Below, in pieces: positions 32,959 through 42,209 of a DNA stretch of 60,614 bases (its first letter is position 1; every line of letters starts with the position of its first letter). Under the pieces are notes generated by a model. It saw only the letters and a program-made list of their open reading frames with translations. It was not told the DNA's origin and searched no databases. The translations under genes were made by a program, and so were the position numbers. Location of the stretch: positions 1 to 60,614 of the forward strand of contig JAFGQZ010000101.1 of assembly GCA_016935435.1 (NCBI GenBank). The letters are read 5' to 3'. The stretch comes from Bacteroidales bacterium (GTDB lineage: Bacteria > Bacteroidota > Bacteroidia > Bacteroidales > UBA10428).

Positions 32959-35900
32959 TTATTCAGGAATTATTATTAACCTGCCCGACTGGTTGCTTTC
33001 GAAAACAGAACTACTGTATTCGGTAGAGGCCTCAACCTGTAAAGTGTAAATGTAAACCCCCGGGGGCACATCGGGGTTGATGCCGTTTTTCCTTTGCCAT
33101 TGTATAGGTTCCGAAACAAAACCTGGTTCAGGGTTTGTTCTTTCGTAAGTGTAAACCTGTCGCCCGGCCAAATCGTGTATTTTAAGGGTAACGCGGTGCT
33201 CTCCGGGCATATTGTGCGAATACTGGAAACTGGTTTGGTTTTTCATGGGGTTTGGGAAGCAAAACAATTGTTCTATTACTAAGCTATTTTTGTTTTCCAC
33301 GTAAAAGCTAATATCGCTCTCCGAGGAGTTATTGTATATGTCCCAGGCTTTAACGCGGATTGTGTGAAATCCATTCTCGAGATTATTAAACTGATAGTAG
33401 GCCATGCCGCTTCTGAAGTCGTTCAGGTTTCCTTCGAAATAATCGTTTAATGTGTATTGCGAAGAGTAATCTTCGTTGAGCACTGCCGAAATATCGTGGC
33501 CAATACCTATACCGGTGGTGTTTATGCCATTTTCGTCGGAAATATAAGCCAGCAACACCGGTGAGTTATTGGTAATGCCGCCGTCCCTGAAGCCGGTATT
33601 GTTCATAAACAGCTGTATCTCGGGGCCGGAGTTGTCTTGCAGGGCGTTTTGGTCGGTCCCGCCAATATAGAAATTATCAAAACTTCCCTTTGCATCGATT
33701 ATGCCATTTTGTGCATAATAGCTTATTTTACCCTTGCCATAACTATAAGTAATGTCTTTGGGGATTTTAAATTCGATGGAAAACCTGCCGTTAACCACCG
33801 ATGCCTTTCCCCTGAACAGCAATTTGTCTTGCATGTTAAAGTCCATTTTTGTAATGCCGTCGTTGCCGTTTGTGGTTACGGTATATTTCTTGTCATAAAC
33901 GCTTACCTGCACAATTCCGTTGAATTGATCAATTAATGTGCTGTCGTCATCGGCAATATAGCCGCAAACCCTCATTGATCCCAATGCACTTGCCGTATCG
34001 GTTTTTTCAGAGGCTGTAGTATTGTTTACTGAGTCGGTTATCACCTTAAATTCGCCATGTGCAAGGGTAATTGCCGGATCGCCAAGAAGGGCAAATTTTC
34101 TCATATTCACATAGTCGCCTGTGTAATTATTTTTTGCAAGGCGAAAAATATCTCCAAGCCTATAGCGGTTGCCATTTTCATTTTTGTTAAATGCCATATT
34201 AAAAATATCGCGGCTGAGAGAATAGTTGTAACCCTGGTAAACCACCCTTGTAGTAGTAAAAAGGGCAATGCCCCCGCCATAGGGGTTTAACAGAGCAGCT
34301 TCGCCAGCCGAAACCTTGCGCGAATAATTATCGGCAGAAGCAATAATAACATTGTCGAATCGGCTCAGTTGGCATGTGGCTGTTACAAACAACGGGTAAT
34401 ACGGGCCGTTTTTCAGGTTTTCAAAGTCCGATTTCTGGAAAACTTTTTCCTGCGATATGGCATTTTCGCCCCCATGCCCCATATAATTAAAAATTAGGGC
34501 ACCTTTATTTAATGTACGGTGAAGCTCGTTTTCCACTTCGGGGTACGAGGCACCTGTTGAAGAGCTTATTTGCCGGTATGCATCGAAATATATTTTATTA
34601 ATGTTCATCGAAGGGGCATGCCTTTCAATAATTTTTGTGAGAGAGTCGGAATCCCTGATAAATTCCGGCGATCCTTCGTGTTCACCGTCATCGGCCAGAA
34701 AAATAACCTGGTTGCGCCAATCTTTCATCGATTCGGCATTATAATAGCTTTTTATTTTATCGACAACCCCCTGTGCTGATTTGTCAGTATTGTTTTTGTC
34801 CCAGTTTACAGGTAATCGCCCAACCCCTATTTCCAGTTTACCCGATTCTTTATATTCCCCCACATCGAGCATTCCAAAGAAATCGTCGGTGGTATAGGTG
34901 GCCAGGGGGCTTGTGGAGTTTTCGCCTTGATAAGTTGGAATGTAGTTTGGGTTTACATCGTTTATTGTTCTATTGTCGAACGAACCATCGCCAAAAAGGA
35001 GCAGGTATTTAAATTTTTGCGGCCCATCTGTTTTCAGGTAATTGGCACGGGCCATGTTCCGTATTGCGCTTGCATCGGGCTTTCCCGATGAAAACTCATT
35101 ATAAACCTCTGTTGTTGTTACCACAGCTACGTCCATATTATCTTTTTCCCTGTGCAAAGCGGCCAGTTCATCGGCTTGTTTTTTAAATAAGGGGTGGGTA
35201 ACAATAACCAGTTCAGGTGCTGTCATGCCTAAAATGTCCTGGTTGTTGATCCATCCGGTGTCTTTAAGTTCATTGTCTTTATATACAGGCGACAAGAAAC
35301 TACCTTTTAAATCGAAGGCTATATATTCCCTCAATTGCGAAACCGGGGCAACAAATTCATAAAAGCCGGAAGTAAGTGACGCTTTTGGCAAGAGAACATC
35401 ATTATGATCGGTAATGTCCCACACCAGCACATTGGCATTGGCACCAGAAAGCCTGAAACGGGCGAAAGCGCCTTCAGTTACCGATTCGATATCGCGAAAA
35501 AACAAAGGTTTCGAAGTAAAGTTGAGTTTGCACCGTGCGTTTAGGTTTATAAAATCGATATATGCCCGGTCGTTCATGCTTGCCCCATAGAGACTGAAAC
35601 TAACAGAGACTTCGGGGCCCGAAGGGGATATTTTATAAGTCCTGCTTTTTACATCGGCCATAGTGGCATCGCCGTTGTCGATAATTACATACTGAAAACC
35701 AACAGTATCTGGATTTATACCGGAAATATTTACCAACGCCTTTTTATTGGAGCCCGACCTTACCGCCATGTCTGTAACAACAGTAAGGGTCGAACCAGCC
35801 AAAAAATCGTCGATGGAAAACGATTTCGTAAATGCTTTTTCATCGAACCGTTCGCCAAACCAGCGCCTGCCCGAACTGGTGAAATTATATAGTTCGTTTT

Positions 35901-36423
35901 CGTGGTATTCGCGCCACGAATAAGAAGTAACTGTTTTTGTTGCCTGGTTTTGTGAAAAATCGCTAACAGAAATTCTTTTCCCGCTTCCGAAGCTTGCTGT
36001 TATGAAATAGTAATTACAGAGTGAATAATCGTGCACTTTTTGCCTGAACAGGCCGGTTTTATTATCCAGGTACCACGAAACAGTACCTTCGCCATAGAAA
36101 AGGTAAAAGTCGCCTGGGTCAAAAGTGTTGTCGTTGCCCCTCGATTCGTAAATTGCAATCTCTTCGGGGTTATAGGGGTCGTTTTCCGAAACAACATAAC
36201 CAAGCTGTTTGCCACCGTTTCCATAAATACGTATATTTTCGGGCGATTCAAAGCCTATGTTTTTCAGGTCTTCGTAAGTTATTTTGTAGACTCCGCCTTC
36301 ACAAACTTTTATTTTATACCATTTCCCGCTTTTAAAAACCGAATTCCCCGCAGGTTGCCCATAAACGTTATAACCGATTAGAATTAACAGAGCAGTACGG
36401 GAAAAAAAAAGTTTAAAATCCAT
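32959..36423 (-). CDS. porU: Type IX secretion sortase PorU (C25 family)
   Basis: Surface transpeptidase that removes the C-terminal sorting domain of type IX cargo and attaches it to A-LPS. The 1154 residues comprise a signal peptide (about 1-22), a long beta-rich N-terminal part, the gingipain-like C25 peptidase domain (about 400-800) with H650 in MGHGGE and C684 in TATCQLSRF as the catalytic pair, Ig-like domains, and a C-terminal FlgD/type-A-like module (FCFPNPMKNQT, KIHDLAGRQVY). PorU keeps such a tail without being cleaved. It is divergent from the porP/sprF-like gene by 77 bases. Confidence 0.93.
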   Translation of the reverse strand: MDFKLFFSRTALLILIGYNVYGQPAGNSVFKSGKWYKIKVCEGGVYKITYEDLKNIGFESPENIRIYGNGGKQLGYVVSENDPYNPEEIAIYESRGNDNTFDPGDFYLFYGEGTVSWYLDNKTGLFRQKVHDYSLCNYYFITASFGSGKRISVSDFSQNQATKTVTSYSWREYHENELYNFTSSGRRWFGERFDEKAFTKSFSIDDFLAGSTLTVVTDMAVRSGSNKKALVNISGINPDTVGFQYVIIDNGDATMADVKSRTYKISPSGPEVSVSFSLYGASMNDRAYIDFINLNARCKLNFTSKPLFFRDIESVTEGAFARFRLSGANANVLVWDITDHNDVLLPKASLTSGFYEFVAPVSQLREYIAFDLKGSFLSPVYKDNELKDTGWINNQDILGMTAPELVIVTHPLFKKQADELAALHREKDNMDVAVVTTTEVYNEFSSGKPDASAIRNMARANYLKTDGPQKFKYLLLFGDGSFDNRTINDVNPNYIPTYQGENSTSPLATYTTDDFFGMLDVGEYKESGKLEIGVGRLPVNWDKNNTDKSAQGVVDKIKSYYNAESMKDWRNQVIFLADDGEHEGSPEFIRDSDSLTKIIERHAPSMNINKIYFDAYRQISSSTGASYPEVENELHRTLNKGALIFNYMGHGGENAISQEKVFQKSDFENLKNGPYYPLFVTATCQLSRFDNVIIASADNYSRKVSAGEAALLNPYGGGIALFTTTRVVYQGYNYSLSRDIFNMAFNKNENGNRYRLGDIFRLAKNNYTGDYVNMRKFALLGDPAITLAHGEFKVITDSVNNTTASEKTDTASALGSMRVCGYIADDDSTLIDQFNGIVQVSVYDKKYTVTTNGNDGITKMDFNMQDKLLFRGKASVVNGRFSIEFKIPKDITYSYGKGKISYYAQNGIIDAKGSFDNFYIGGTDQNALQDNSGPEIQLFMNNTGFRDGGITNNSPVLLAYISDENGINTTGIGIGHDISAVLNEDYSSQYTLNDYFEGNLNDFRSGMAYYQFNNLENGFHTIRVKAWDIYNNSSESDISFYVENKNSLVIEQLFCFPNPMKNQTSFQYSHNMPGEHRVTLKIHDLAGRQVYTYERTNPEPGFVSEPIQWQRKNGINPDVPPGVYIYTLQVEASTEYSSSVFESNQSGRLIIIPE

Positions 36424-36500
36424 TTTTTACAAATTTCTGTAATGCCATATAAATAAAACAATAATTTTAACGTTTGTTTCCAGAGTTTAGTATTAATCAA

Positions 36501-37436
36501 ATGTTAAAACCATTTTTCAAAATACACCTGTATTTTTTTTTGCTGATTATCAGCAATAGAATTTACGGGCAGAATTTTTTTGGCTCAAATCTATATAATA
36601 ATATTGTTTTTTCTAATCCATCGATTTGCGATTTTTCCAATCATTCAAAAATACAAATGAACTACCGTAACCAGTGGCCTGTTGCAGATATGTACACAAC
36701 ATACGGGCTTGCTGCTTTTTATGGATCGGAGAGGATGAACAGCAATTTTGGGATGGTATTAAAGCACGACAGACAGCTTAAAGGTGTATTTACAAATACT
36801 ATAATTGGCTTAAATTATGCATACAGCATAAAAACAGGGTACCGTTCGCACCTTAATTTTGGGCTAAACGGCAACTACGGTTTTGAAAAAAACGATTACA
36901 GCAAACTAACTTTCGAATTTCCACAGGCAAATATGCCTGAAAATAAAGGCCGCAGCTACCCGTATGTCAACACAGGAGTTTCTTATGTATTTGGCCGTAA
37001 AAGTACGCTGGGGCTGTCGGTGGTAAATTTCCTGGGCATAAACAACAGCATAGGCAATAAACAAGAGTACCATGCCTGTTATTTGGGAAGTTACAGGATA
37101 AACCGGAGGGGGAACTACCCACTAGAAGTAGAACCCATAGGCTCTGTTGCCTTTAAGAATAACTCAGTACATATATCATATGGTGGCAATATTGTGTTTT
37201 CAACAATTAAAACCGGGGTTTTATTGGGGCATTCGAACCAAAATTTGCATACAACATCATTTTTGTTAGGAATTTTATATAATAATTTTGATTTTATTTA
37301 TACTTATGATTTAAATTTGTCAGGAGCCATATCAATAAATCCTAAAATGGCAGCCCACGAAGTAACTTTTTTGAGTAAACTTCAGTATAAAGGGAAAAGA
37401 AAAAAGCGAGGGGCAATAAAATGTCCCGATATATAG
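36501..37436 (+). CDS. PorP/SprF-family type IX secretion membrane protein
   Basis: A 311-residue predicted outer-membrane barrel with signal peptide (MLKPFFKIHLYFFLLIISNRIYGQ) and the PorP/SprF opening pattern: NPSICDF followed by MNYRNQWPV and repeated Tyr/Phe-rich strands. I chose ATG 36501. PorP anchors PorK/PorN-type rings or partners individual surface adhesins (SprF with SprB). No sprB-like giant adhesin is in the window, so this copy more likely belongs with GldJ, 30 bases downstream. Confidence 0.85.
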   Translation: MLKPFFKIHLYFFLLIISNRIYGQNFFGSNLYNNIVFSNPSICDFSNHSKIQMNYRNQWPVADMYTTYGLAAFYGSERMNSNFGMVLKHDRQLKGVFTNTIIGLNYAYSIKTGYRSHLNFGLNGNYGFEKNDYSKLTFEFPQANMPENKGRSYPYVNTGVSYVFGRKSTLGLSVVNFLGINNSIGNKQEYHACYLGSYRINRRGNYPLEVEPIGSVAFKNNSVHISYGGNIVFSTIKTGVLLGHSNQNLHTTSFLLGILYNNFDFIYTYDLNLSGAISINPKMAAHEVTFLSKLQYKGKRKKRGAIKCPDI

Positions 37437-37466
37437 TTATAATTGAAAATTGTTGTAAATTAGTAT

Positions 37467-38984
37467 ATGAAGAACAAAAATCGTTTTATCATGAACTTAA
37501 AGCTGTCTGCACTATCGTGTTTTGCATTATTTTCAGTCATTCTTGTATCATGCGGGGGTGGCGGGAAAGGAGTATCATCAACTACCGGATGGAATTATAA
37601 CGATCCGGACAATGGTGGTTTCGAAGTTGTAACTGCTGCTGAACAGGAAACCGGGCCAGGCCTGGTTATGATTCAGGGAGGTACCTTCACAATGGGCCGC
37701 GTTGAACAAGATGTTATGTATGAATGGAACAATGTTCCACGCAGGGTTACTGTTTCATCGTTTTACCTCGACGAAACAGAAGTCAGAAATGTTGACTACC
37801 GCGAGTATCTGCACTGGATCAAGCGTGTTTTTGTCGATTACCCAAAAGTATATCAGAACGCTTTGCCCGATACTTTGGTATGGCGCAGGCCTATGGCATA
37901 CAACGAGCCTTATGTGTTGTATTATCTTCGCCATCCCTCGTACAACGAGTATCCTGTGGTTGGGGTCAACTGGCTTCAGGCAACAGATTATTGTGCTTGG
38001 CGAACCGACAGGGTAAACGAAAATATATTAATTCAACAAGGGATTCTTAACCCTGATCCAAACCAGATTAACGAAGAAAACTTTAATACCGATGCATATT
38101 TGGTTGGCCAGTACGAAGGTTTGGTCAACAAAAACCTCCCAAGCCTTGATCCAAACCAGGATACCCGCAGGGTAATGCTCGAAGATGGTTTGTTATTGCC
38201 TCAGTACAGGCTGCCATCGGAAGCTGAATGGGAATTTGCCGCATTGGCTTTAATTGGCAATTCTTTCGAGGAAAGGGTTTACGAAAGGCGCATATACCCT
38301 TGGAACGGGCACAATATCCGGAACGATCAGCAAAAAGTTCGCGGAGAGATGCGTGCCAATTATGTACGCGGGCGTGGCGATATGATGGGTGTTGCCGGAG
38401 ACCTGAACGACAATGCTTCTATTCCAGCCCCTGTAGTGTCATACTGGCCAAACGATTACGGGCTATACAATATGGCTGGCAACGTAAACGAATGGGTGCG
38501 CGATGTTTACCGTCCGCAAACTTTCCAGGAATTTGACGAATTCAACCCATTTAGGGGAAATGTGTTCAAACAACCCAAAAAAGATGAAGAAGGCAATGTT
38601 GCAGAAAAAGACAGCCTTGGCCGCTTGCAATATGTCGATGTGCCGGAAGAAGAAGCAATTAACCGCTGGAATTACAAAAAAGCCGATTATATCAACTACC
38701 GCGATGGTGATCATGAATCGAGCATAATCGATGGAGGCGATTGGGCTGCCGATGCACCAAGCCAGAGTAGGGGTTCGGCCAGAATGTATAAAATGGAACC
38801 TGGCGACAATGATGTAAGTTCAATGATATCTGACCAGTCGAGGGTTTATAAAGGAGGTTCGTGGAGAGACAGGGCTTATTGGCTGAGCCCCGGCACCAGA
38901 AGGTTCCTGAACGAAAAAGACTCTAGGGACGATTTAGGCTTCCGCTGTGCTATGACAAGGGTAGGCAGCCCTGCTGGCAAATAA
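37467..38984 (+). CDS. gldJ: Type IX secretion/gliding lipoprotein GldJ
   Basis: A 505-residue lipoprotein (lipobox ILVSC, C29) with a formylglycine-generating-enzyme-like domain covering most of the mature chain (GLVMIQGGTFTMGR, VSSFYLDETEVRNVDYREYL, YRLPSEAEWEFAA, NMAGNVNEWVRDVY, YKGGSWRDRAYWLSPGTRR). GldJ and GldK share this fold; length and the porU-adjacent position favour GldJ, which in Flavobacterium stabilises GldK and is needed for type IX secretion. Two in-frame ATGs (37467, 37491) both keep the signal. No catalytic cysteines of true FGE were noted. A terminator follows. Confidence 0.85.
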   Translation: MKNKNRFIMNLKLSALSCFALFSVILVSCGGGGKGVSSTTGWNYNDPDNGGFEVVTAAEQETGPGLVMIQGGTFTMGRVEQDVMYEWNNVPRRVTVSSFYLDETEVRNVDYREYLHWIKRVFVDYPKVYQNALPDTLVWRRPMAYNEPYVLYYLRHPSYNEYPVVGVNWLQATDYCAWRTDRVNENILIQQGILNPDPNQINEENFNTDAYLVGQYEGLVNKNLPSLDPNQDTRRVMLEDGLLLPQYRLPSEAEWEFAALALIGNSFEERVYERRIYPWNGHNIRNDQQKVRGEMRANYVRGRGDMMGVAGDLNDNASIPAPVVSYWPNDYGLYNMAGNVNEWVRDVYRPQTFQEFDEFNPFRGNVFKQPKKDEEGNVAEKDSLGRLQYVDVPEEEAINRWNYKKADYINYRDGDHESSIIDGGDWAADAPSQSRGSARMYKMEPGDNDVSSMISDQSRVYKGGSWRDRAYWLSPGTRRFLNEKDSRDDLGFRCAMTRVGSPAGK

Positions 38985-39013
38985 TTTACGATGTTTTTCT
39001 TTACAACATAATC

Positions 39014-39040
39014 AGGCTGCTTTTTTAGCAGCCTTTTTTT
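39014..39040 (+). terminator. Rho-independent terminator after gldJ
   Basis: AGGCTGCT (39014-39021) and AGCAGCCT (39027-39034) form a perfect 8-bp stem with a 5-base T loop, followed by a T-run to 39040. It lies 11 bases before the murF ATG, so murF needs another promoter or read-through. Confidence 0.85.
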
Positions 39041-39051
39041 ATTAATAACTT

Positions 39052-40335
39052 ATGCTGGAAAAACTTTACGGGCTTTACAGAAAAATTGGACTGCCTGTTT
39101 CTACCGATTCAAGGAATATTATTCCTGGTTCTATATTTTTTGCCCTCAAAGGCGATAACTTTGATGGAAACATATACGCCGATGATGCCCTGGCAAAAGG
39201 CGCCGCTTTAGCAGTAATTGATGATGTCCGCTTTGCTGGAAAAAATAAGTTCGTGACCGAAAATGTTTTGGCAACCTTACAACAGCTGGCAGCCAATCAT
39301 CGGGTGCATGAGCGGTTTAATGTGTTTGCCCTTACCGGCACCAATGGAAAAACTACCACAAAAGAGTTGATAAGGCTTGTTTTATCGCAAAAATATAAGT
39401 GTTGGGCAACTAAAGGTAACCTAAACAACCATATTGGTGTGCCTTTAACCATATTATCGGCCCCTGCCGGTACCGAAATACTAATAATTGAAATGGGAGC
39501 TAACCATATTGGCGAAATAGCCTTATTGTGCAACATTGCCCAACCCGATGCCGGCATGATTACCAATATTGGCAAAGCCCACCTCGAAGGCTTTGGCGGC
39601 TTCGAAGGTGTTATTAAGGCAAAATCGGAAATGTATTCGTTTTTGAAATCGAAAAATAATAAAATCATTGCCAATTATAGCGATACTATTCTCACAGACT
39701 TGCTAAAAGGCTATGAAAACACCGAATATTACGGTAACAGGCAAACAAACTGTTATGCAAAATCGCTCTGCTTCGACGGGCAATTAAAGGCCAAAATTGC
39801 CATTAATGAAAATTGCATCGACATACAAACACAAATGTTTGGCAGGTATAATATTACAAACGTCCTTGCCGCCATCAAAATTGGCTTGTTGTATAATGTC
39901 GATGTTGTTAAAATGATTAGCGCCATAGAAGCTTACACTCCAGAAAATAACCGTTCGCAAATACTCGAAACCTCAAAAAACACACTCATTCTCGATAGTT
40001 ATAATGCAAACCCCAGCAGCATGAAACTTGCCCTTGAAAGTTTCGCCGAAATTCGTTCAGACAATAAAATTACAATACTTGGCGAGATGAAAGAACTTGG
40101 TGAATCGGGGTTAAACGAACATTCCCAACTTATAGAGGAGGCAGAAAAAACACAGAGTGCGCAAAATATTTTCGTGGGCAGCGGGTTTTTGCCCTTCTCC
40201 CACACACTTGCATATTATTTTAACGATACAGACAGCTTAATTAGCTATTTAATTAAAGAAAACATTAGCGGTAAACTCATATTTGTTAAAGGTTCCCGGG
40301 CAAATAAACTGGAGACAATTGTACCCTATTTATAA
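39052..40335 (+). CDS. murF: UDP-MurNAc-tripeptide--D-Ala-D-Ala ligase
   Basis: Adds D-Ala-D-Ala to UDP-MurNAc-tripeptide in the cytosol. The 427 residues contain the N-terminal substrate domain (STDSRNIIPGSIFFALKG), the ATP loop ALTGTNGKTTTKEL (Walker A about 95-101), EMGANHIGEIA, the NITNVLAAI segment, and the C-terminal VLDSYNANPSSM-type motif (LILDSYNANPSSMKLAL). It is slightly short of E. coli MurF. It follows gldJ in the same direction but after a terminator, with no Bacteroidetes -7 box that I can see in the 11-base space. Confidence 0.95.
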   Translation: MLEKLYGLYRKIGLPVSTDSRNIIPGSIFFALKGDNFDGNIYADDALAKGAALAVIDDVRFAGKNKFVTENVLATLQQLAANHRVHERFNVFALTGTNGKTTTKELIRLVLSQKYKCWATKGNLNNHIGVPLTILSAPAGTEILIIEMGANHIGEIALLCNIAQPDAGMITNIGKAHLEGFGGFEGVIKAKSEMYSFLKSKNNKIIANYSDTILTDLLKGYENTEYYGNRQTNCYAKSLCFDGQLKAKIAINENCIDIQTQMFGRYNITNVLAAIKIGLLYNVDVVKMISAIEAYTPENNRSQILETSKNTLILDSYNANPSSMKLALESFAEIRSDNKITILGEMKELGESGLNEHSQLIEEAEKTQSAQNIFVGSGFLPFSHTLAYYFNDTDSLISYLIKENISGKLIFVKGSRANKLETIVPYL

Positions 40336-40427
40336 GCAAGCAGTTTAAGTCGGCAAAATTTTCAAAAAAGATAATTTTTATTTTAGTTGTGCCCCATATC
40401 ACAGATGTAAGTAATTATAAAAAATCG

Positions 40428-40832
40428 CTACAGCTTGTTTTTTACCGTCATCAGGTTGTTAATCTCCGAAAGAATTCTATTGGGCAGGGTTGGTTTTGTG
40501 AGCAATTTAATAAACCCGCACTGCCTGCATTTTTCAATATCGAGGCTTACAGTGTCGGCAGTATAAGCTATCAGGCTAACATCGGGGAAGTTTTTGTCGA
40601 TTAAATAAGCCACTTCATAACCATTCAGTCCGGGCATTATTATATCAATAATAGCTACATTAATTTCGTGGCCAGATTTTTTCATAATATCTATGGCCTC
40701 GTGCCCATTATGCGCATGAAATAATTTAGCCCCTGTACGCTGGAATATTTTTTCCAATAACATGTGGCTGTATATATCATCGTCTGCAAAGAGAATACCT
40801 TCGCCAAACCAGTTGTAATTTATACCTTGCAA
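40428..40832 (-). CDS. Stand-alone receiver-domain protein
   Basis: A 134-residue protein that is only a receiver domain: acidic cluster D17-D19 in ILFADDD, phosphoacceptor D63 in IIDIIMPGLNGYE, the switch Thr/Ser region LIAYTADT, and the conserved lysine in LLTKPT. It starts at TTG 40832 because no ATG precedes the domain. It ends 92 bases from the convergent murF and has no kinase beside it. It resembles the receiver module of the large hybrid kinases in this phylum, so it may take phosphate from such a kinase, for example the one at 1.8 kb; this is inference. Confidence 0.75.
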   Translation of the reverse strand: MQGINYNWFGEGILFADDDIYSHMLLEKIFQRTGAKLFHAHNGHEAIDIMKKSGHEINVAIIDIIMPGLNGYEVAYLIDKNFPDVSLIAYTADTVSLDIEKCRQCGFIKLLTKPTLPNRILSEINNLMTVKNKL

Positions 40833-41148
40833 TACGTTTTAGTTTTGTTGTTACATTTCTTTGTTAACATAATTTATAACAACCTACCATATAATCAATT
40901 GACTTCTGTCGATATTGCATCGAAGGTAGTAAGTTAAAGCCACAAAACAAACCGAAACATAAAAAAAAACGATCAAGTTTAAATTTAATTTTGGTATGAT
41001 ATCCCGCTCTTTTATATAACGTGCTTCCTGTATGGTTTCTGTTAAATGTGCATGTTTAAGAAATATTATTTACGCGCACTGTGGTGAAAACTGCTAAAAG
41101 TAATACTTTTATAGACTAAAGTACCAACGAACAGTAATACATATAATT
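40833..41148. other. Divergent intergenic region
   Basis: These 316 AT-rich bases separate the receiver protein (minus) from a predicted outer-membrane protein (plus). TAATTTTG at 40986-40993 is a full plus-strand -7 match but has no -33 partner and would give a leader of about 150 bases. TACTTTTA near 41106 is a one-mismatch box closer to the gene. I see no small gene or strong hairpin. Confidence 0.4.
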
Positions 41149-42153
41149 GTGAGAAAAGTTTTAACCGTGCTTACTGGTGTTAGCCTTTATTTAGTATTAG
41201 GAGCACAGGGCCAGTGTTTTAAGTGGAATGCCGGAAATTTTGGTTTTTTCGATAACCGTGAATATTATAATATGTATGCAGAACCCCGTACTATGTTTGG
41301 GAACCAGGTTTTTGTTGCAGGCGGTTTTGATGTTGATGATGCTAATTCGTTTAGTGCCGGGGCAAATTTTTTGTATGAATTCGGAAGCAGGCCAACAAAG
41401 CACAATATTAAACCAATAGCATATTTCAATCACCAATCGGAAAATGCCAAAGTTCTTCTGGGCTCATTTCCGAGGCACGAAAACTATCAGTTGCCCGGAG
41501 TTTTAATGCACGACACTTTTCAGTACTACAGGCCTAACAACGAGGGTATTTTTATTGGGTTACATTACGGCAGGGCTGAACAAAATGTTTGGATCGACTG
41601 GATATCGCGACAAACAATTACCGACAGGGAAATATTTTTAATTGGCGGTACCGGGAAAATTGTAAGCGATAAATGGTTTGCCCGCTACGACTTTCTTATG
41701 AGTCATTATGCCTGCTCTGCAGCAAACGACACAACAGAACATATTCGCGATAATGGGGGGGGTGTTTTTTTAGCTGGCTATAATTTTACAGCGATGACAG
41801 CATTTGATTCTTTATCGCTGCAAACCGGAATAACAGGCTCATACGACAGGCTTAGGAATGTTTATGAACTTGATACCCGTATTGGCAATATTTGGGAATT
41901 GTTTGCAACATTTAAAGGTATAGGGGTGCGTTCGGTTTTATACTTAGGCGAGGGACAGGCACAAATGTATGGCGATAAACTTTACAGCGCAAGGTTTTAT
42001 GAACGTACCGATTTTGTTTGGCAATTCCTTAGAAAAGGCCGTGTTAAGGGCGAAATAAATTTCACTGTTCATTTTTTGCCCGAAGTTATCGACTTTGGCC
42101 AAAGCATGAAAGTTTATATCGAAATTGATGGGAAACGGATGCTGAAAAGGTAA
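41149..42153 (+). CDS. Hypothetical exported, probably outer-membrane protein
   Basis: A 334-residue protein I do not recognise. It starts at GTG 41149, as no ATG precedes the signal peptide (hydrophobic 5-20, cleavage near GAQGQ). The mature part has dense aromatic/glycine beta-strand alternation (SFSAGANFLYEFGS, GIFIGLHYGRAEQNVWIDWIS, VFLAGYNFTAM), which suggests a beta-barrel or a porin-like fold, but the C-terminus (EIDGKRMLKR) lacks a terminal aromatic. It lies 56 bases upstream of an Omp85-like gene and may be co-transcribed with it. Confidence 0.65.
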   Translation: MRKVLTVLTGVSLYLVLGAQGQCFKWNAGNFGFFDNREYYNMYAEPRTMFGNQVFVAGGFDVDDANSFSAGANFLYEFGSRPTKHNIKPIAYFNHQSENAKVLLGSFPRHENYQLPGVLMHDTFQYYRPNNEGIFIGLHYGRAEQNVWIDWISRQTITDREIFLIGGTGKIVSDKWFARYDFLMSHYACSAANDTTEHIRDNGGGVFLAGYNFTAMTAFDSLSLQTGITGSYDRLRNVYELDTRIGNIWELFATFKGIGVRSVLYLGEGQAQMYGDKLYSARFYERTDFVWQFLRKGRVKGEINFTVHFLPEVIDFGQSMKVYIEIDGKRMLKR

Positions 42154-42209
42154 AAAACGGTTTTTAACATTAACAATTCAAATCAATTACTCAATATTTA
42201 GCATATAAA

